The notes under the pieces are model-generated. The model searched no databases and was not told where the DNA came from. It was given only the letters and a program-made list of their open reading frames with translations. Of a DNA stretch of 64,000 nucleotides, positions 17,932 through 27,894 are shown piece after piece (within the stretch, counting starts at the first letter, position 1; the number at the start of each line of letters is the position of its first letter). The stretch is from assembly GCA_016187945.1 (NCBI GenBank), contig JACPIT010000011.1, forward strand, positions 62,001-126,000, written 5' to 3'. This stretch comes from Opitutia bacterium (GTDB lineage Bacteria; Verrucomicrobiota; Verrucomicrobiia; Opitutales; Opitutaceae). A program made the position numbers and the translations under genes.

Positions 17932-17954
17932 GGCCGGTCGAAGACCGGCCCTAC
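17932..17954 (-). repeat. Single REP-like hairpin, GGCCGGTC stem
   Basis: ggccggtc-gaa-gaccggcc followed by CTAC is one reversed GTAG hairpin. It lies in the 109-bp gap between the RND pump and its outer-membrane channel. The same stem family is seen at 33260-33282. Confidence 0.6.
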
Positions 17955-17992
17955 CCACGCTGCGCACCCGTCCTGCCAACCTTCCCTCCACA

Positions 17993-19306
17993 ATGAAAAC
18001 GCTTCGTCTCGCCCTCGTCCTTCCGCTGCTCGCGCTCGCCGCCGCCACCGCGCCGGCGCGCGCGGCCGACACTCCGCCCCCGTTGCCGCGCCCGCTCACG
18101 CTCGACGCCGCGCTCGCCTACGCGCTCGAGCATAACCCCGCGCTGCTCCGCACGCGCGAGCAGATCCGCGAGCAGGAAGGCGTCCTCGTCAGCGCGCGCG
18201 CCGCGCGCCTCCCCACCCTCGCCGCCAGCGGCAGCGCTTCGCGCGTCGACGACCGCCGCCTCGAGTCGCCGCTCGCCGAGGACCGCTCGTGGTCCGTCGA
18301 CGTCACCGCGTCGCAAGTGCTCTACGCCGGCGGCTCGCTCCAAGCGCAGGAGCGCGGCCAGCGCGCCCAGCTCGAAGCCGCGCGCCTCGCGTTCAACGCC
18401 GCCGTGAACGACACGCTGCTGAGCGTGCGCCAGCAATTCTCCACCGTCCTCCTCTCGCGCGAGCTGATCGGCGTGCAGGAGGAGGCGTTGAACGTGCTGG
18501 AAAACGAACTCGCCTACGCGCGCAGCCGCCGCGACGCGGGCACCGGCTCCGACTTCGATCTGCTGCGCGCCGAGGTCGCCGTCGCCAACGCCCGCCCCGG
18601 CCTCATCCGCGCCCGCAACGCCTTCAAAATCGCGCAGGAAAAACTCCGCACCACGCTCGGCGCCGCCTCCACGTCCGCCAGCGACCTCGACGTCCAAGGC
18701 TCGCTCGCCGTGCCCGCGCGCGACATCGCGCTCGCCGACGCCGTCTCCGCCGCGCGCGCGCAGCGTCCGGAGTTGCTGCAACAGGAGCGCCTCGTCCAGG
18801 CCGCGGAGCAAGGCGTCGTCGGCGCGCGCAGCGGCTATCTCCCGACCGTGAGCCTCGCGGCCGGTTACGAGTGGACGCGCCCGTCGCCCGTCACGACGAC
18901 GGCGGGCAACCTCCACGGCTGGTCCGCCGGCGTGCAGGCGAGTTGGAGCCTCTTCGACTCGAAGGCGACCGCGGGCAAAGTCACTCAAGCCCGCTCGCGC
19001 GCGCAGCAAGCCCGCCTCGCCCTCGAAGAGCGCCAGCTCGCGGTCGAACTCGAGGTGCGCACCGCGCACGCGAGCCTCGCCGAAGCCTCCGAGGTGCTGC
19101 GCGCCTCCGAACAGGTCGTCGCGCAGGCCCGCGAAAGCCTGCGGCTCGCGCAGACGCGTTACCAAGCCGGCCTCTCGACTCAGCTCGACGTGCTGTCGGC
19201 GCAGTCCTCGCTCACGCAAGCGCGCTCGAATCTCGCCCAAGCGCAGCACGACTACGCCGTCGCTCTCGCCAGCCTCGAACGCGCCACCGGCGCCGGCGGA
19301 CGGTGA
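17993..19306 (+). CDS. TolC-like outer-membrane efflux channel protein
   Basis: A 437-residue protein with a signal peptide (LRLALVLPLLALAAATAPARA). It has two OEP repeats made of long coiled helices, the first starting PLTLDAALAYALEHNPALLR and the second starting DAVSAARAQRPELLQQERL. The C-terminal helix QTRYQAGLSTQLDVLSAQSS is characteristic of TolC/OprM-type proteins. Three copies would form the outer-membrane duct of the pump encoded upstream. It lacks the N-terminal lipid-attachment cysteine of OprM. The gap from the pump gene is 109 bp and carries a REP hairpin, so its expression may be partly uncoupled. Confidence 0.92.
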   Translation: MKTLRLALVLPLLALAAATAPARAADTPPPLPRPLTLDAALAYALEHNPALLRTREQIREQEGVLVSARAARLPTLAASGSASRVDDRRLESPLAEDRSWSVDVTASQVLYAGGSLQAQERGQRAQLEAARLAFNAAVNDTLLSVRQQFSTVLLSRELIGVQEEALNVLENELAYARSRRDAGTGSDFDLLRAEVAVANARPGLIRARNAFKIAQEKLRTTLGAASTSASDLDVQGSLAVPARDIALADAVSAARAQRPELLQQERLVQAAEQGVVGARSGYLPTVSLAAGYEWTRPSPVTTTAGNLHGWSAGVQASWSLFDSKATAGKVTQARSRAQQARLALEERQLAVELEVRTAHASLAEASEVLRASEQVVAQARESLRLAQTRYQAGLSTQLDVLSAQSSLTQARSNLAQAQHDYAVALASLERATGAGGR

Positions 19307-19674
19307 TCCGAGCCGCGTTGCCGCCGCACAGGAACGCGTAGCAGCGCTCGTCAGAGCGCTGACGAACGCCCGCCGCTCTCAGTCGAAGTCATTCAGAAAC
19401 CTCCCGCGAATTGCGCGAATGACCGCGAATTCAGAGCGAGAAGCCTTCCCTCATCCGCCGAAGCGACGGCCTCGGCGATCGCCGGTTTTCATTCGCGCGA
19501 ATTCGCGCAATTCGCGGGCGACGGGGCATCGGTCCGCCTCCGCCGCCTCACGGCGGCTGCCACGAAATCGCATCGTCCGCACTTAACCGCTGCACGCCGG
19601 CCGCTTCTTGCCTTCGCGGCACGGCCCCGCCGCCTTGCGTCGGCGATACGCATTCCCCATCCTGCCCAACCGAA
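19307..19674. repeat. Gene-free spacer with REP hairpin and AT-richer inverted repeat
   Basis: A GTAG hairpin (19338-19361, stem cagcgctc-gtca-gagcgctg) comes first. An inverted repeat follows whose arms (19403-19421 and 19490-19518) are built from cgcgaatt and gcgcgaat blocks. The arms can pair over about 18 bp around a 70-bp loop. No ORF with coding character is seen before the LysR gene. Confidence 0.6.
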
Positions 19675-20607
19675 ATGGAACTCCGCCACCTGCGCTACTT
19701 CAAGGCCGTCGCCGAGCTGCTGAATTTCAGCCGCGCCGCTGAACAGTTGCGCGTGGCCCAGCCCGCGCTCAGCCGTCAGGTTCGCGCGCTCGAGGAGGAA
19801 CTCGGCGCGACACTCCTCGACCGGAATCACATGCGCGTCCGCCTCACCGACGCCGGCCGCGCCTACTACGTGCACACGTGCAAGATTCTCGCGCAGGTCG
19901 ACATGGCCGCCGCCGCCGTGCGCGAGGTCACCGAGGGCAGCGCGGGCGAGTTGATCGTCTGCAACGACTGGCATCTCGGCGGCAGTATCGTGCCTGCGGC
20001 GCTGAACGAGTTTCGCCGCCTCCACCCGCGCACCGACGTCGTGCTGCACGACCGCCGCGTTCACGATCAGCTCGCGCTAATCGCCAACCGGCGCGTGCAC
20101 GTCGGCTTCATGGTGCGCGAGCTGCTCGGCAACCGACGCGAGTTCGAGTGCCTCGACATCCTGCGCTCGCGCCTCGTGATCGTGGTGCCGTCCTCGCATC
20201 CCATCGCCGAGCGCACCGACGTGCGCCTCGCCGAACTGGCGAACGAAACCTGGATCACCGTCGACCGAAAGGAATCGCCCCAATTCATCGGCATCTTCAC
20301 GCGACTCTGCCGCTGGAGCGGTTTCACGCCGAAGCTCGGGCCGACGGGCACGACGCTCGAGGGCATCGCCGGGCGCGTCGCGAGCGGCTACGGCATCTGC
20401 ATCTTGCCGGAGCACATGGCGCTGACGATGGGGCCGGGCCTGCGGGCGGTGCCGAGCGATTGCGCTCCGGTGGAACTCTGCGCCGTCTGGCACCGCGAGG
20501 AAAAATCGAAACTCCTCGAACAATTTCTCGACGTCCTGCGCCGCCACGCCGTCGCGAGCGAGCCCGCCAAGGCCGCCGCTCCCGCCGCGAAACGCCGGAA
20601 GCGATAA
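19675..20607 (+). CDS. LysR-family transcriptional regulator
   Basis: A 310-residue protein with the standard N-terminal helix-turn-helix: MELRHLRYFKAVAELLNFSR, then AAEQLRVAQPALSRQVRALE. A linker helix and a two-lobed ligand-binding domain follow (GELIVCNDWHLGGSIVPAAL, FMVRELLGNRREFECLDIL, SGYGICILPEHMA). The C-terminus is extended by an A/K/R-rich tail (PAKAAAPAAKRRKR). LysR regulators often control a divergent neighbour, but here the upstream gene is the co-directional efflux channel and the downstream GGT gene is convergent, so no target is obvious from context. The ligand is unknown. Confidence 0.92.
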   Translation: MELRHLRYFKAVAELLNFSRAAEQLRVAQPALSRQVRALEEELGATLLDRNHMRVRLTDAGRAYYVHTCKILAQVDMAAAAVREVTEGSAGELIVCNDWHLGGSIVPAALNEFRRLHPRTDVVLHDRRVHDQLALIANRRVHVGFMVRELLGNRREFECLDILRSRLVIVVPSSHPIAERTDVRLAELANETWITVDRKESPQFIGIFTRLCRWSGFTPKLGPTGTTLEGIAGRVASGYGICILPEHMALTMGPGLRAVPSDCAPVELCAVWHREEKSKLLEQFLDVLRRHAVASEPAKAAAPAAKRRKR

Positions 20608-21174
20608 CTCCACGGCATGGCGCGGCGCACCGCGCAGGTATTTCCGCACCGCGGCGCGTTCGAGTATTCTGGCGGCCTTTGATCCAATGGTCGCCGCGAT
20701 CGTCACTCTCGCTCTCCTTACCTTGCTCGTCGTCATCGACGGCGGCGACGGGGCGGCGTGAGCGATCGGCGGCTCGCGCGATCGGCTTTTTGTAGGAGCG
20801 GCTTTACGCCGCGATACGAACGCGGCATACGCTTCGCACCCATCGCGGCGTAAAGCCGCTCCTACACTTCACGCGAGCGAGGGTTCGGGGTGGCACGGTG
20901 CTTCAGCTCGCGCGGGAGAATTTTTTCGACGCGGGCTAAAGCACCGCGCTACTCCTCGATCACTGACGGCCGCCTTCGCCTGGCCCGTTTTTGTAGGAGC
21001 GGCTTTATGCCGCGATCCGAACGCGGCATGCGCTTCGCACCCATCGCGGCATAAAGCCGCTCCTACAGTTCACGCAAGCGAGGGTTCGGGGTGGCGCGGT
21101 GCTTCAGTTCGCGCGGGAGGATTTTTTCGACGCGGGCTAAAGCACCGCGCTACTTCTCGATCATCGCGGTGCTC
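20608..21174. repeat. Spacer with tandem duplication of a REPIN pair (families A and K)
   Basis: A unit of about 173 bp occurs twice, at about 20790-20962 and 20991-21163. Each unit contains a family A REPIN (20792-20865; 20993-21066). A second pair with stem gcggtgctt follows, running from ggcacggtgcttcag to gcaccgcgctac (20891-20952; about 21092-21153). The copies differ at scattered single bases, so the duplication is not very recent or has been under drift. A 24-codon frame at 20688-20762 (MVAAIVTLALLTLLVVIDGG) is membrane-like but has no other support. Confidence 0.75.
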
Positions 21175-22965
21175 TCAATAGCCCACGGCTGCATTCGTGC
21201 GGCGCGGGTCGGCGTAGCCGGTGTATGTGCCGTCGGCGTGACGCTCGATGACGTTGATGCCGCCGAAGCGGCGACCGGTGCCGGGCGCTTCGCTCAAATC
21301 CACTTTCCAACCGAGCGCGCGGAGCGCGACGGCTTCGGACTCCGGCAACGAACGCTCGGCCTCGACGGTATCGTCGTCGCCGCGACGCCAGTTGTTGTCC
21401 CAATGCACGCGCGTGTCGCCGATCGCGTCGGCGAACGGGCGGTCGAGCACGAGCCGATCGAGCAGCGCCTGCAACATCGCGGTCGGAATGCGCGCGGCGC
21501 CGGGAATGCCCATGGCGAAGATCGGCTTGCCGTCGCGGAACGCGATCAGCGGCGAGATCGTGCTGCGCGAGCGGCGGCCGGGCGCAAGGTAGTTCAGGCT
21601 GCGCGGCTCGCTGAAGGAGAAGTTGCTCATCGAGTCGTTCATGACGACGCCGGTGCCGGGCGGCACGACGCCCGCGCCGAAGTGCAGACTCTGCGATTGC
21701 GTGGCGCAGACGAAGTTCCCCTCGGCATCCGCGACCGCGAAGTGCGTCGTAGCCGCGGCGTAATCGGAGGAGAAACCGCCATCGTCGAGCCACGCGGCCG
21801 AAGGCGCAGGGGATGGGACGGACTTTACGCCGCGCCACGGCGCAGCCGAATCGTCGAGGCGAAAAATTTCTCCCGCCTGGGCGGCGCGAACTTCCAACCT
21901 CACGGCGCGGACTTGCACGCGGAGCGCGGCGATCGAGTCGGGCGCGACGAGTTTCTCGAAATTGAACCACGCCTGCGGTGCGTCGGCGATGTCGCGGTAG
22001 ACGAGCGGCGAAACGACACGCCAGGTGCGACCGAGCAGATCGAGGTTGTCGGCGCGACGCAGCGGGCCGCCGCCGAAGGTTTCGTCCTCGAGCACTTTCA
22101 TCATCGTCAGGAACAGCGCCGGTCCGCTCGCGGGCGGCGGCGCGGCGAGCAGGCGGTAGCCGCGGAAATCCATCGCGAGCGGCTCGCTGACGCGCGCCTC
22201 GTAGCGCGCGAGATCGTCGGGCGCGATCGCTCCCCCGCCCTGCTGCGACGCGGCGACGATCGCCGCCGCCACCGGGCCGCGGTAGAACCCGTCGCGACCG
22301 TGCGCGGCGAGCAGCTCGAGCGTGTGCGCGAGGTCGGCGTTGGCGAGGCGTGTGTCGACGGCGGGCAGTTCGCCGCCGGGCAGGTAGAGGCGCGCGATCT
22401 CGGCGTCGCCGCGGCGGAGTTTTTTCTCCTGCTCGGCAAAGAAGTCGCGCGTCTTCGGCAGGATCGTGAAGCCTCCGCGCGCCAGGCGGATCGAGGGCGC
22501 GACATCGTCGGCCCACTTCAACTTGCCCCATTTTTCGTGCGCGAGCGCGAGGCCGGCGGCGAGGCCGGGCACGCAGACGGAGCCATAGCCGTAGCTGCGG
22601 TCGGCTTCGGGGCGTTTCACGTAAGCGGCGACATGGACCGACGGCGCGGCGTCCATCGCGTCGATGGCAAAGGTGCGGCCGGTCTTCGCGTCGTGGTAGA
22701 GCAGCATCAACTTGCCGCCGAGGCCGGAGCCGTAGGGTTCGGCGACGCCGAGCGCGAGCGAGACGGCGATGGCGGCGTCGACCGCGTTGCCGCCGGCTTG
22801 CAGGATTTCGACGCCGGCTTGCGCGGCTTCGGGATGGCCGGCGACGACGATGCCGTGCGGCGCGGTGACGGGTTCGACGCGGACGGGTGTCGCTGCGCTC
22901 GCAGCCGCAAGCGCGGCCGAGGACAGAAGAGCGAGGACGTAGGACGGTAGACGGAGGCGAGACAT
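21175..22965 (-). CDS. ggt: Gamma-glutamyltransferase, secreted
   Basis: A 596-residue protein with a signal peptide (YVLALLSSAALAAASAA). The large-subunit start is GIVVAGHPEAAQAGVEILQAGGNAVDAA, here written in two parts as GIVVAGHPEAAQ and GVEILQAGGNAVDAA. The autoprocessing site ATTHFAVADAEGN places the catalytic threonine at 406. The small subunit carries the glycine-rich oxyanion stretch (PGTGVVMNDSMSNFS). The family cleaves glutathione and other gamma-glutamyl compounds in the periplasm, releasing glutamate, or transfers the glutamyl group. It lies 76 bp downstream of a dicarboxylate/glutamate symporter gene on the same strand, so release and uptake of glutamate may be coupled. The length is slightly above the usual 570-580. 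Confidence 0.92.
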   Translation of the reverse strand: MSRLRLPSYVLALLSSAALAAASAATPVRVEPVTAPHGIVVAGHPEAAQAGVEILQAGGNAVDAAIAVSLALGVAEPYGSGLGGKLMLLYHDAKTGRTFAIDAMDAAPSVHVAAYVKRPEADRSYGYGSVCVPGLAAGLALAHEKWGKLKWADDVAPSIRLARGGFTILPKTRDFFAEQEKKLRRGDAEIARLYLPGGELPAVDTRLANADLAHTLELLAAHGRDGFYRGPVAAAIVAASQQGGGAIAPDDLARYEARVSEPLAMDFRGYRLLAAPPPASGPALFLTMMKVLEDETFGGGPLRRADNLDLLGRTWRVVSPLVYRDIADAPQAWFNFEKLVAPDSIAALRVQVRAVRLEVRAAQAGEIFRLDDSAAPWRGVKSVPSPAPSAAWLDDGGFSSDYAAATTHFAVADAEGNFVCATQSQSLHFGAGVVPPGTGVVMNDSMSNFSFSEPRSLNYLAPGRRSRSTISPLIAFRDGKPIFAMGIPGAARIPTAMLQALLDRLVLDRPFADAIGDTRVHWDNNWRRGDDDTVEAERSLPESEAVALRALGWKVDLSEAPGTGRRFGGINVIERHADGTYTGYADPRRTNAAVGY

Positions 22966-23041
22966 GAGAGAGGAGACGTGGGTCAGCGCGCTTGCGCGCG
23001 CCGAAGAGCGCCCGCAAGCGGGCTGCCCACATGAGGAAATT

Positions 23042-24289
23042 CTAGCGGAGGACTTGGGAGGCGCTTTCGGCGTTAGCGTCGAAGGCGCGGTCCCACTTCG
23101 CGACGACGAGCGTGGCGACGGTGTTGCCGATGAAGTTCGTGATCGCGCGCGCCTCGGACATGAAGCGATCCACGCCGAGGATCAGCGCCATGCCGGCGAC
23201 CGGCACGTGACCGGTGGCCGAGAGCGTCGCCGCCAGCGTGATGAAGCCGCTGCCGGTCACGCCCGCGGCGCCCTTCGAGGTGAGCAGCAGCACGCCGAGG
23301 AGACCGAGTTGGTGCCAGAGATCGAGCGGCGTGTCGGTCGCCTGCGCGATGTAGAGCGCCGCCATCGTCAGGTAGATGCAGGTGCCGTCGAGATTGAACG
23401 AGTAGCCGGACGGCACGACGATGCCGACGACCGACGGCTGGCAGCCGGCGCGCTCCATCTTCGTCATCAGGCCGGGCAGCGCCGCTTCGGACGACGACGT
23501 GCCGATGACGATCAGCAGTTCCTCGCGGATGAATTTCAGGATTTTCCAGAGCGAGAAGCCGCCCGCGCGCGCGATGAGGCCGAGCACGACGGCGATGAAG
23601 ACGATGCACGTCAGGTAAACGCAGGCCATGAGGCCCGCGAGGGACTTGAGCGAACCGAGGCCGTATTTGCCGACGGTGAATGCCATGGCGCCGAACGCGG
23701 CGAGCGGGGCGAGTTTCGAGACGAGGTTCACCATCATGAAAAACGCCTTCGCGATCTCGTGCAGGCCGTCGACGAGCGGCTTCGCGTGCGCGCCCATCTT
23801 CGCGAGAGCGAAGCCGAAGAGGAGCGCGATCACGAGCACTTGCAGGATGTCGCCGTCGACGAAGGCGCCGACGAACGTATTCGGGATGAGGTGCATCGCC
23901 CAATCGACGAACGATGCCTCCTTCGCCGCTTTCGCGTATTGCGCGACGGCACTGGCATCGAGCGTGGCCGCGCTCGCGTGCACGCCGGCGCCGGGTTGGA
24001 AGACGTTCGCCACAGCGAGGCCGATGACGAGTGCGAGCGTGGTGACGACCTCGAAGTAGAGCAGGGCTTTCGCACCGACGCGCCCGACTTGTTTCAGATT
24101 GCCCATGCCGCCGATGCCCGAGACGACCGTGCAGAAGACGATCGGGCCGATCAGCATCTTGATGAGTTTGATGAACAGGTCGCCGAGCGGCTTCAGGTCG
24201 GCGCCGAGCGCCGGATAAAGATGCCCGAGCAGCACGCCCGCGACGATGGCGAGCAACACCTGCACGTAGAGGTGACGCAGAAATTTCAT
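23042..24289 (-). CDS. Dicarboxylate/amino acid:cation symporter (DAACS family)
   Basis: A 415-residue membrane protein with the DAACS signatures: [20 protein letters not shown], then [17 protein letters not shown], the serine-rich hairpin [37 protein letters not shown] in helix 7, and [12 protein letters not shown] in hairpin 2. It resembles C4-dicarboxylate carriers (DctA) and proton/sodium-glutamate carriers. The sequence alone does not decide between succinate-type and glutamate-type substrates. It is the first gene of a probable pair with the secreted gamma-glutamyltransferase (gap 76 bp), which favours glutamate or aspartate. Confidence 0.88.
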   Translation of the reverse strand: MKFLRHLYVQVLLAIVAGVLLGHLYPALGADLKPLGDLFIKLIKMLIGPIVFCTVVSGIGGMGNLKQVGRVGAKALLYFEVVTTLALVIGLAVANVFQPGAGVHASAATLDASAVAQYAKAAKEASFVDWAMHLIPNTFVGAFVDGDILQVLVIALLFGFALAKMGAHAKPLVDGLHEIAKAFFMMVNLVSKLAPLAAFGAMAFTVGKYGLGSLKSLAGLMACVYLTCIVFIAVVLGLIARAGGFSLWKILKFIREELLIVIGTSSSEAALPGLMTKMERAGCQPSVVGIVVPSGYSFNLDGTCIYLTMAALYIAQATDTPLDLWHQLGLLGVLLLTSKGAAGVTGSGFITLAATLSATGHVPVAGMALILGVDRFMSEARAITNFIGNTVATLVVAKWDRAFDANAESASQVLR

Positions 24290-24698
24290 GGGGTAACGGG
24301 GTGGACGAGCGAACGGGGACGAACCGGAAGGCCGGAGACTGATTCACCGCGGAGAAACCAGAAGCGAAAAAAAACGGGCGGAGCCAGAGCGGCGCAGGTG
24401 GAGCGCGTCGATCTCAACGTCGATCGCGCAGGTCGCAGGGGCCGCTTTTTCCTAAATTCCGCCGAAAAATTCACCACGGATTACATCGATTACACGGATG
24501 GAACTATTTCAGGAAAACCTCCTCTCCATTTTCGCTCACCTGCTGGGTGAAGCGGCTCCGCTGCCGAGGTCTTGATCTATCCGTGCCGTCCGTGAAATCC
24601 GTGGTTTCAACTGCTGATTTTAGGTTTATCCCGCGACTCGTGCGCGGCGCCGCGTTCGGATCGCGGCGGAAAGCCGCTCCTGCAAAGACACGCGGGCG
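24290..24698. repeat. Gene-free spacer with several repeat types
   Basis: Four structures are seen. A family F half hairpin (ggtggagcgcgtcgatctc) lies near 24397-24420. An inverted repeat has arms caccacggattacatcgatt (from about 24471) and gtccgtgaaatccgtggttt (about 24588-24608). A small hairpin, gctcacc-tgct-gggtgaagc, lies at 24534-24553. A family A half REP lies at about 24656-24686 (ggatcgcggcggaaagccgc, then tcctg). Confidence 0.6.
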
Positions 24699-27600
24699 TC
24701 AGAGTTTCTTCGTGAGCTGCACGGACCACGAGAGGCCGCGCGCCATCAAGTTGTAGACGCTGGGATCGTAGCCGCGCGAATCGCTCGAGAGCGGTGGCAC
24801 GCGATCGAAGAGATTCACGACGCCGAGGCGGAGGGTGGTGTCGTTGGTCCACTTGTTTTTCGTGCGCAGGCGATACGAGACGTAGGCGTTCGTCATGATC
24901 GCGTCGCGGACCTTGTAGCGGTAGGTCGTGGTGCCGTTGCTGAACACCGGCACGATGTAGCTCGGCGAGCCGAGCGATTCCCACGTGGTCTGCGTGGTCG
25001 TGGCGCCGGAGTCGGTGTAGGTGCCGGTGTAGTAGCCGGCGAGGCCGGCGCTCCACTGGCTGCGGCGCCAGGTGAGCGAGGCGTTGCCGCGCCACTTCGG
25101 CGAGGCGCCGCCGACCGCGGCGGAGTTGGTGTTGCGCAGATCGACGCGCGGGCCGCCATCCGAGTTGTAGGCGTGGAAATCGTTCAGGTAGGTCCACGTC
25201 GTGTTGAAGATGAAGTTGCCGATGGTCCACTTCGGGAAGCGATACGTCAGGTCGAAGTCGAAGCCGTTCACGAACTCCGACGACTTGTTGAAGTAGGTGG
25301 TGCGGAGAATATCGATCGCGCCGACCACCGCGCGCTGGTTGCCGGGCGCGCGCGAGGCGTTGTAGGTGGCGAAGAAATCGCGGTCGGTCTGCGTGACGGG
25401 CAGGCGGACGACCGCGGGATCGCCCTGGTAGGCGGCGGTGCCGGAGCCGAGATCGATCGAGCCGATGGCCTGGCCGCCGGCGAGCGCGGCTTGCGTGGCG
25501 GCGAGGAGCGCGGCGGTGTCGTCGGCGATCGAGCCGGAGGACGCGATGACGTTCGACTGGCGGATTTCCCAGTAGTCGACGCCGAGCGAGAGACCTTTCG
25601 CGAACGGCACGTCGACGACGACGCCGGCGGATTTGCCCTTCGCTTCCTCGGGCTGCAGATTCGGGTTGCCGGAGGCGATGCTGCGGCGGTTCGACGGGCC
25701 GTCGGTCGGCAGGCCGGTGACGGCGCTGCGGTAGGTGTCGGTGCTGCCGGTGACGGTGCGGATGAGCGTGCCGGTGAAGAGCTGCGCGAGGTTCGGCGCG
25801 TGGAAGCCTTCGTTGTAGGACGCGCGGACCATCGCCCAACGCACCGGCTGCCAGCTCAGGCCGAACTTCGGTTTCGTGGTGTTGCCGAAGTCGGTGTAGC
25901 GCTCGTGGCGCGCGGACGCGGTAAGCTCGAGCGACTCGACGAGCGGCAGCTTGAATTTCCGGCCGACGAGCGGAATCACGGTCTCGGCGTAGGCCGCGGT
26001 GACGTGGCGGTTGCCGTGCGTGTCGGAGTTCGGCGAGAACCCGAGGAAATCGTTCGCCGCCGGATCGAGGCCGGAGTCGGCGGGGTTGAGGCCGGCGTAG
26101 GGCGGGCGGAAGTCGTCGTAGACTTCGCGGCGATACTCGGCGCCGACGGCGAGGCCGACGGTGTTGCCGCCCCAGAGATCGAGGGCGTCGCCGCTGGCGC
26201 GCGCGTCCCAGCTCCCGAGTTTCGTGATGCCGTCGCGGATGAAGTGCGAGCGGAAGGTCTGCTGGACGCTCTCGGGATTCGCGTAATCGCCGGTGACGAC
26301 GAGGGTGCCGTTTTGCACGGCGAAGGTGCGCGTGAAGGGATTGAACGCCTTGGCGAGGTCGGTCTGGTTGATGGCGGCGATGAGGAGGCTCTTGCGCGAC
26401 GGGCCGGCTTCGTCGTCGGTGACGCGCGACTCGCCGTAGAGCAGGGCGGATTCCCAGGACCAGGAGCCGGCGAGTTTGCCGCGCAGGCCGGCGACGCCGC
26501 GGTAGACGGTGTTGTCGACGGTGGAGGTGCGCGTCGCGAGGTCGGTGAGGCGCTTGTTGCTGATGCGCACGGCCGCGGGTGTGCCGGTGAGACGGGGCGT
26601 GCCATCGGCGTTCGGCGCGCCGGTGGGCGACCAGAAGCGCGTGCCGAACGGATTAAAGGGATTCGTGGCGGGCACGATGATGTCGCCATCGGTGGACGCG
26701 GTGATGCCGTCGGGCTCGCGGTAGGTGACGGAGTGGGCGTGGTAGAAATTGAAGTCGGCGAACGCGGTCAGGTTTTCGCGAAGGTCGTATTCACCGGCCG
26801 CGAAAACGTTGGCGCGTTTCGACTCGGGCTGGAGGACGCGGTAGGCGTTGTTGTTCCAGTAGAAATCGTGCGTGACGCCCGCGCGGCTCGGCGTGCTGGT
26901 CTGGAAACCGACGCCGGTCGCGGTCGGCACGAGGTAGAACTGGCCGGAGCTGGCGACGAGAGCGGACGGAATGCCGGCAGTGCGGCCGGCGGTGAAAACG
27001 CCGCTGCTGTTGACCGTGCCGACGGTGAAGTTGCCGTATTCGGTCGTGGCCGAGCGGAGATTGAAGGTCGTGTTGGTGGAGACATCCCATGGCGCGGGTG
27101 CGCGGTAGCTGTTATCCGACTCGGCCATGAAGGCGCGATCGCGCGCGTAGGTCGCCTCGCGCCGGTAGAGATCGACGGTGACGAGGCCCCGACCTTTGCC
27201 GTTCGCGAAATCGAAGCCGTGCGTGAGCGCCGCGCGCGCCTCGGCGCCGTCGCCGTAACGGGTCTCGCCATAGCGGAGCTGCAGTTCGGTGCCGCGAAAT
27301 TCGCGGCGCATGATGTAATTCACGACGCCGGCGACGGCGTCGGTGCCGTAGATCGACGAGGCGCCGTCGCGCAGGATGTCGACGCGTTCGATGCCGCGGT
27401 TCGGCAGAATGTTGACGTTGGTCGTGAGCGTGGGGACGCCGGCTTCGGACTGCGAGATCGGGTGCGGCGGGAGACGACGGCCGTTCAGGAGGATGAGCGT
27501 GTTGCTCGAGGGAATGCCGCGGAGCGACGCGGAGGAATTGTCGCCGCGCGCCGTCGCGCCGAGCGTGGCGGTTTCGTTACCGGGCAGGCCGGTGACCTGC

Positions 27601-27866
27601 GGCAGCGAACTGAGCAAATCGGCGGGCTGCGCGGCGTCGCGCACTTCCATCGCTTCGCGGTCGATCACGGTGACGGGGAGCGTCTTTTCCTGATCGAGGC
27701 GCTTCAGGTTGGAGCCGGTGACGACGTATTGGTCGAGCTTCACGGGCGCTTCGTCGCGCGGCGGCGGCGCGGCGGGCGCCGGCGCGGTTTGCGCGAACGA
27801 GAGCGAGGCGAGCGTCAGCAGCGCGGAGAGCGCGTAGAGGCGGCGGATGCGCGTGGTTTGGTTCAT
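24699..27866 (-). CDS. Large TonB-dependent outer-membrane receptor
   Basis: A 1055-residue protein with a signal peptide (LYALSALLTLASLSFAQ), box PVKLDQYVVTGSNLKR, and plug motifs AQPADLLSSLPQVTG and NRGIERVDILRDGASSIYGT. The very long barrel ends YNLMARGLSWSVQLTKKL. The plug reads like the family that transports oligosaccharides, peptides or polyphenols rather than siderophores, because of the ANVINI-like NTNVNILPNRGIERVDIL pattern. It is preceded by 28 bp by a secreted alpha/beta hydrolase gene on the same strand, so enzyme and receptor may act on the same substrate. The start at 27866 is fixed by the signal peptide; in-frame upstream sequence lies inside the hydrolase gene. Confidence 0.9.
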   Translation of the reverse strand: MNQTTRIRRLYALSALLTLASLSFAQTAPAPAAPPPRDEAPVKLDQYVVTGSNLKRLDQEKTLPVTVIDREAMEVRDAAQPADLLSSLPQVTGLPGNETATLGATARGDNSSASLRGIPSSNTLILLNGRRLPPHPISQSEAGVPTLTTNVNILPNRGIERVDILRDGASSIYGTDAVAGVVNYIMRREFRGTELQLRYGETRYGDGAEARAALTHGFDFANGKGRGLVTVDLYRREATYARDRAFMAESDNSYRAPAPWDVSTNTTFNLRSATTEYGNFTVGTVNSSGVFTAGRTAGIPSALVASSGQFYLVPTATGVGFQTSTPSRAGVTHDFYWNNNAYRVLQPESKRANVFAAGEYDLRENLTAFADFNFYHAHSVTYREPDGITASTDGDIIVPATNPFNPFGTRFWSPTGAPNADGTPRLTGTPAAVRISNKRLTDLATRTSTVDNTVYRGVAGLRGKLAGSWSWESALLYGESRVTDDEAGPSRKSLLIAAINQTDLAKAFNPFTRTFAVQNGTLVVTGDYANPESVQQTFRSHFIRDGITKLGSWDARASGDALDLWGGNTVGLAVGAEYRREVYDDFRPPYAGLNPADSGLDPAANDFLGFSPNSDTHGNRHVTAAYAETVIPLVGRKFKLPLVESLELTASARHERYTDFGNTTKPKFGLSWQPVRWAMVRASYNEGFHAPNLAQLFTGTLIRTVTGSTDTYRSAVTGLPTDGPSNRRSIASGNPNLQPEEAKGKSAGVVVDVPFAKGLSLGVDYWEIRQSNVIASSGSIADDTAALLAATQAALAGGQAIGSIDLGSGTAAYQGDPAVVRLPVTQTDRDFFATYNASRAPGNQRAVVGAIDILRTTYFNKSSEFVNGFDFDLTYRFPKWTIGNFIFNTTWTYLNDFHAYNSDGGPRVDLRNTNSAAVGGASPKWRGNASLTWRRSQWSAGLAGYYTGTYTDSGATTTQTTWESLGSPSYIVPVFSNGTTTYRYKVRDAIMTNAYVSYRLRTKNKWTNDTTLRLGVVNLFDRVPPLSSDSRGYDPSVYNLMARGLSWSVQLTKKL

Positions 27867-27894
27867 GTGCTTGGGGTTGGTTGGTCGGCTTGGG

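Noticed and set aside
20688-20762. 24-codon membrane-like frame downstream of the LysR gene
   Set aside because: Too short to support, with no conserved context; may be chance.
20792-21153. CRISPR-like look of the repeated units
   Set aside because: Only two units, each internally palindromic and containing two different hairpin pairs; no regular 20-40 bp spacers and no cas genes.
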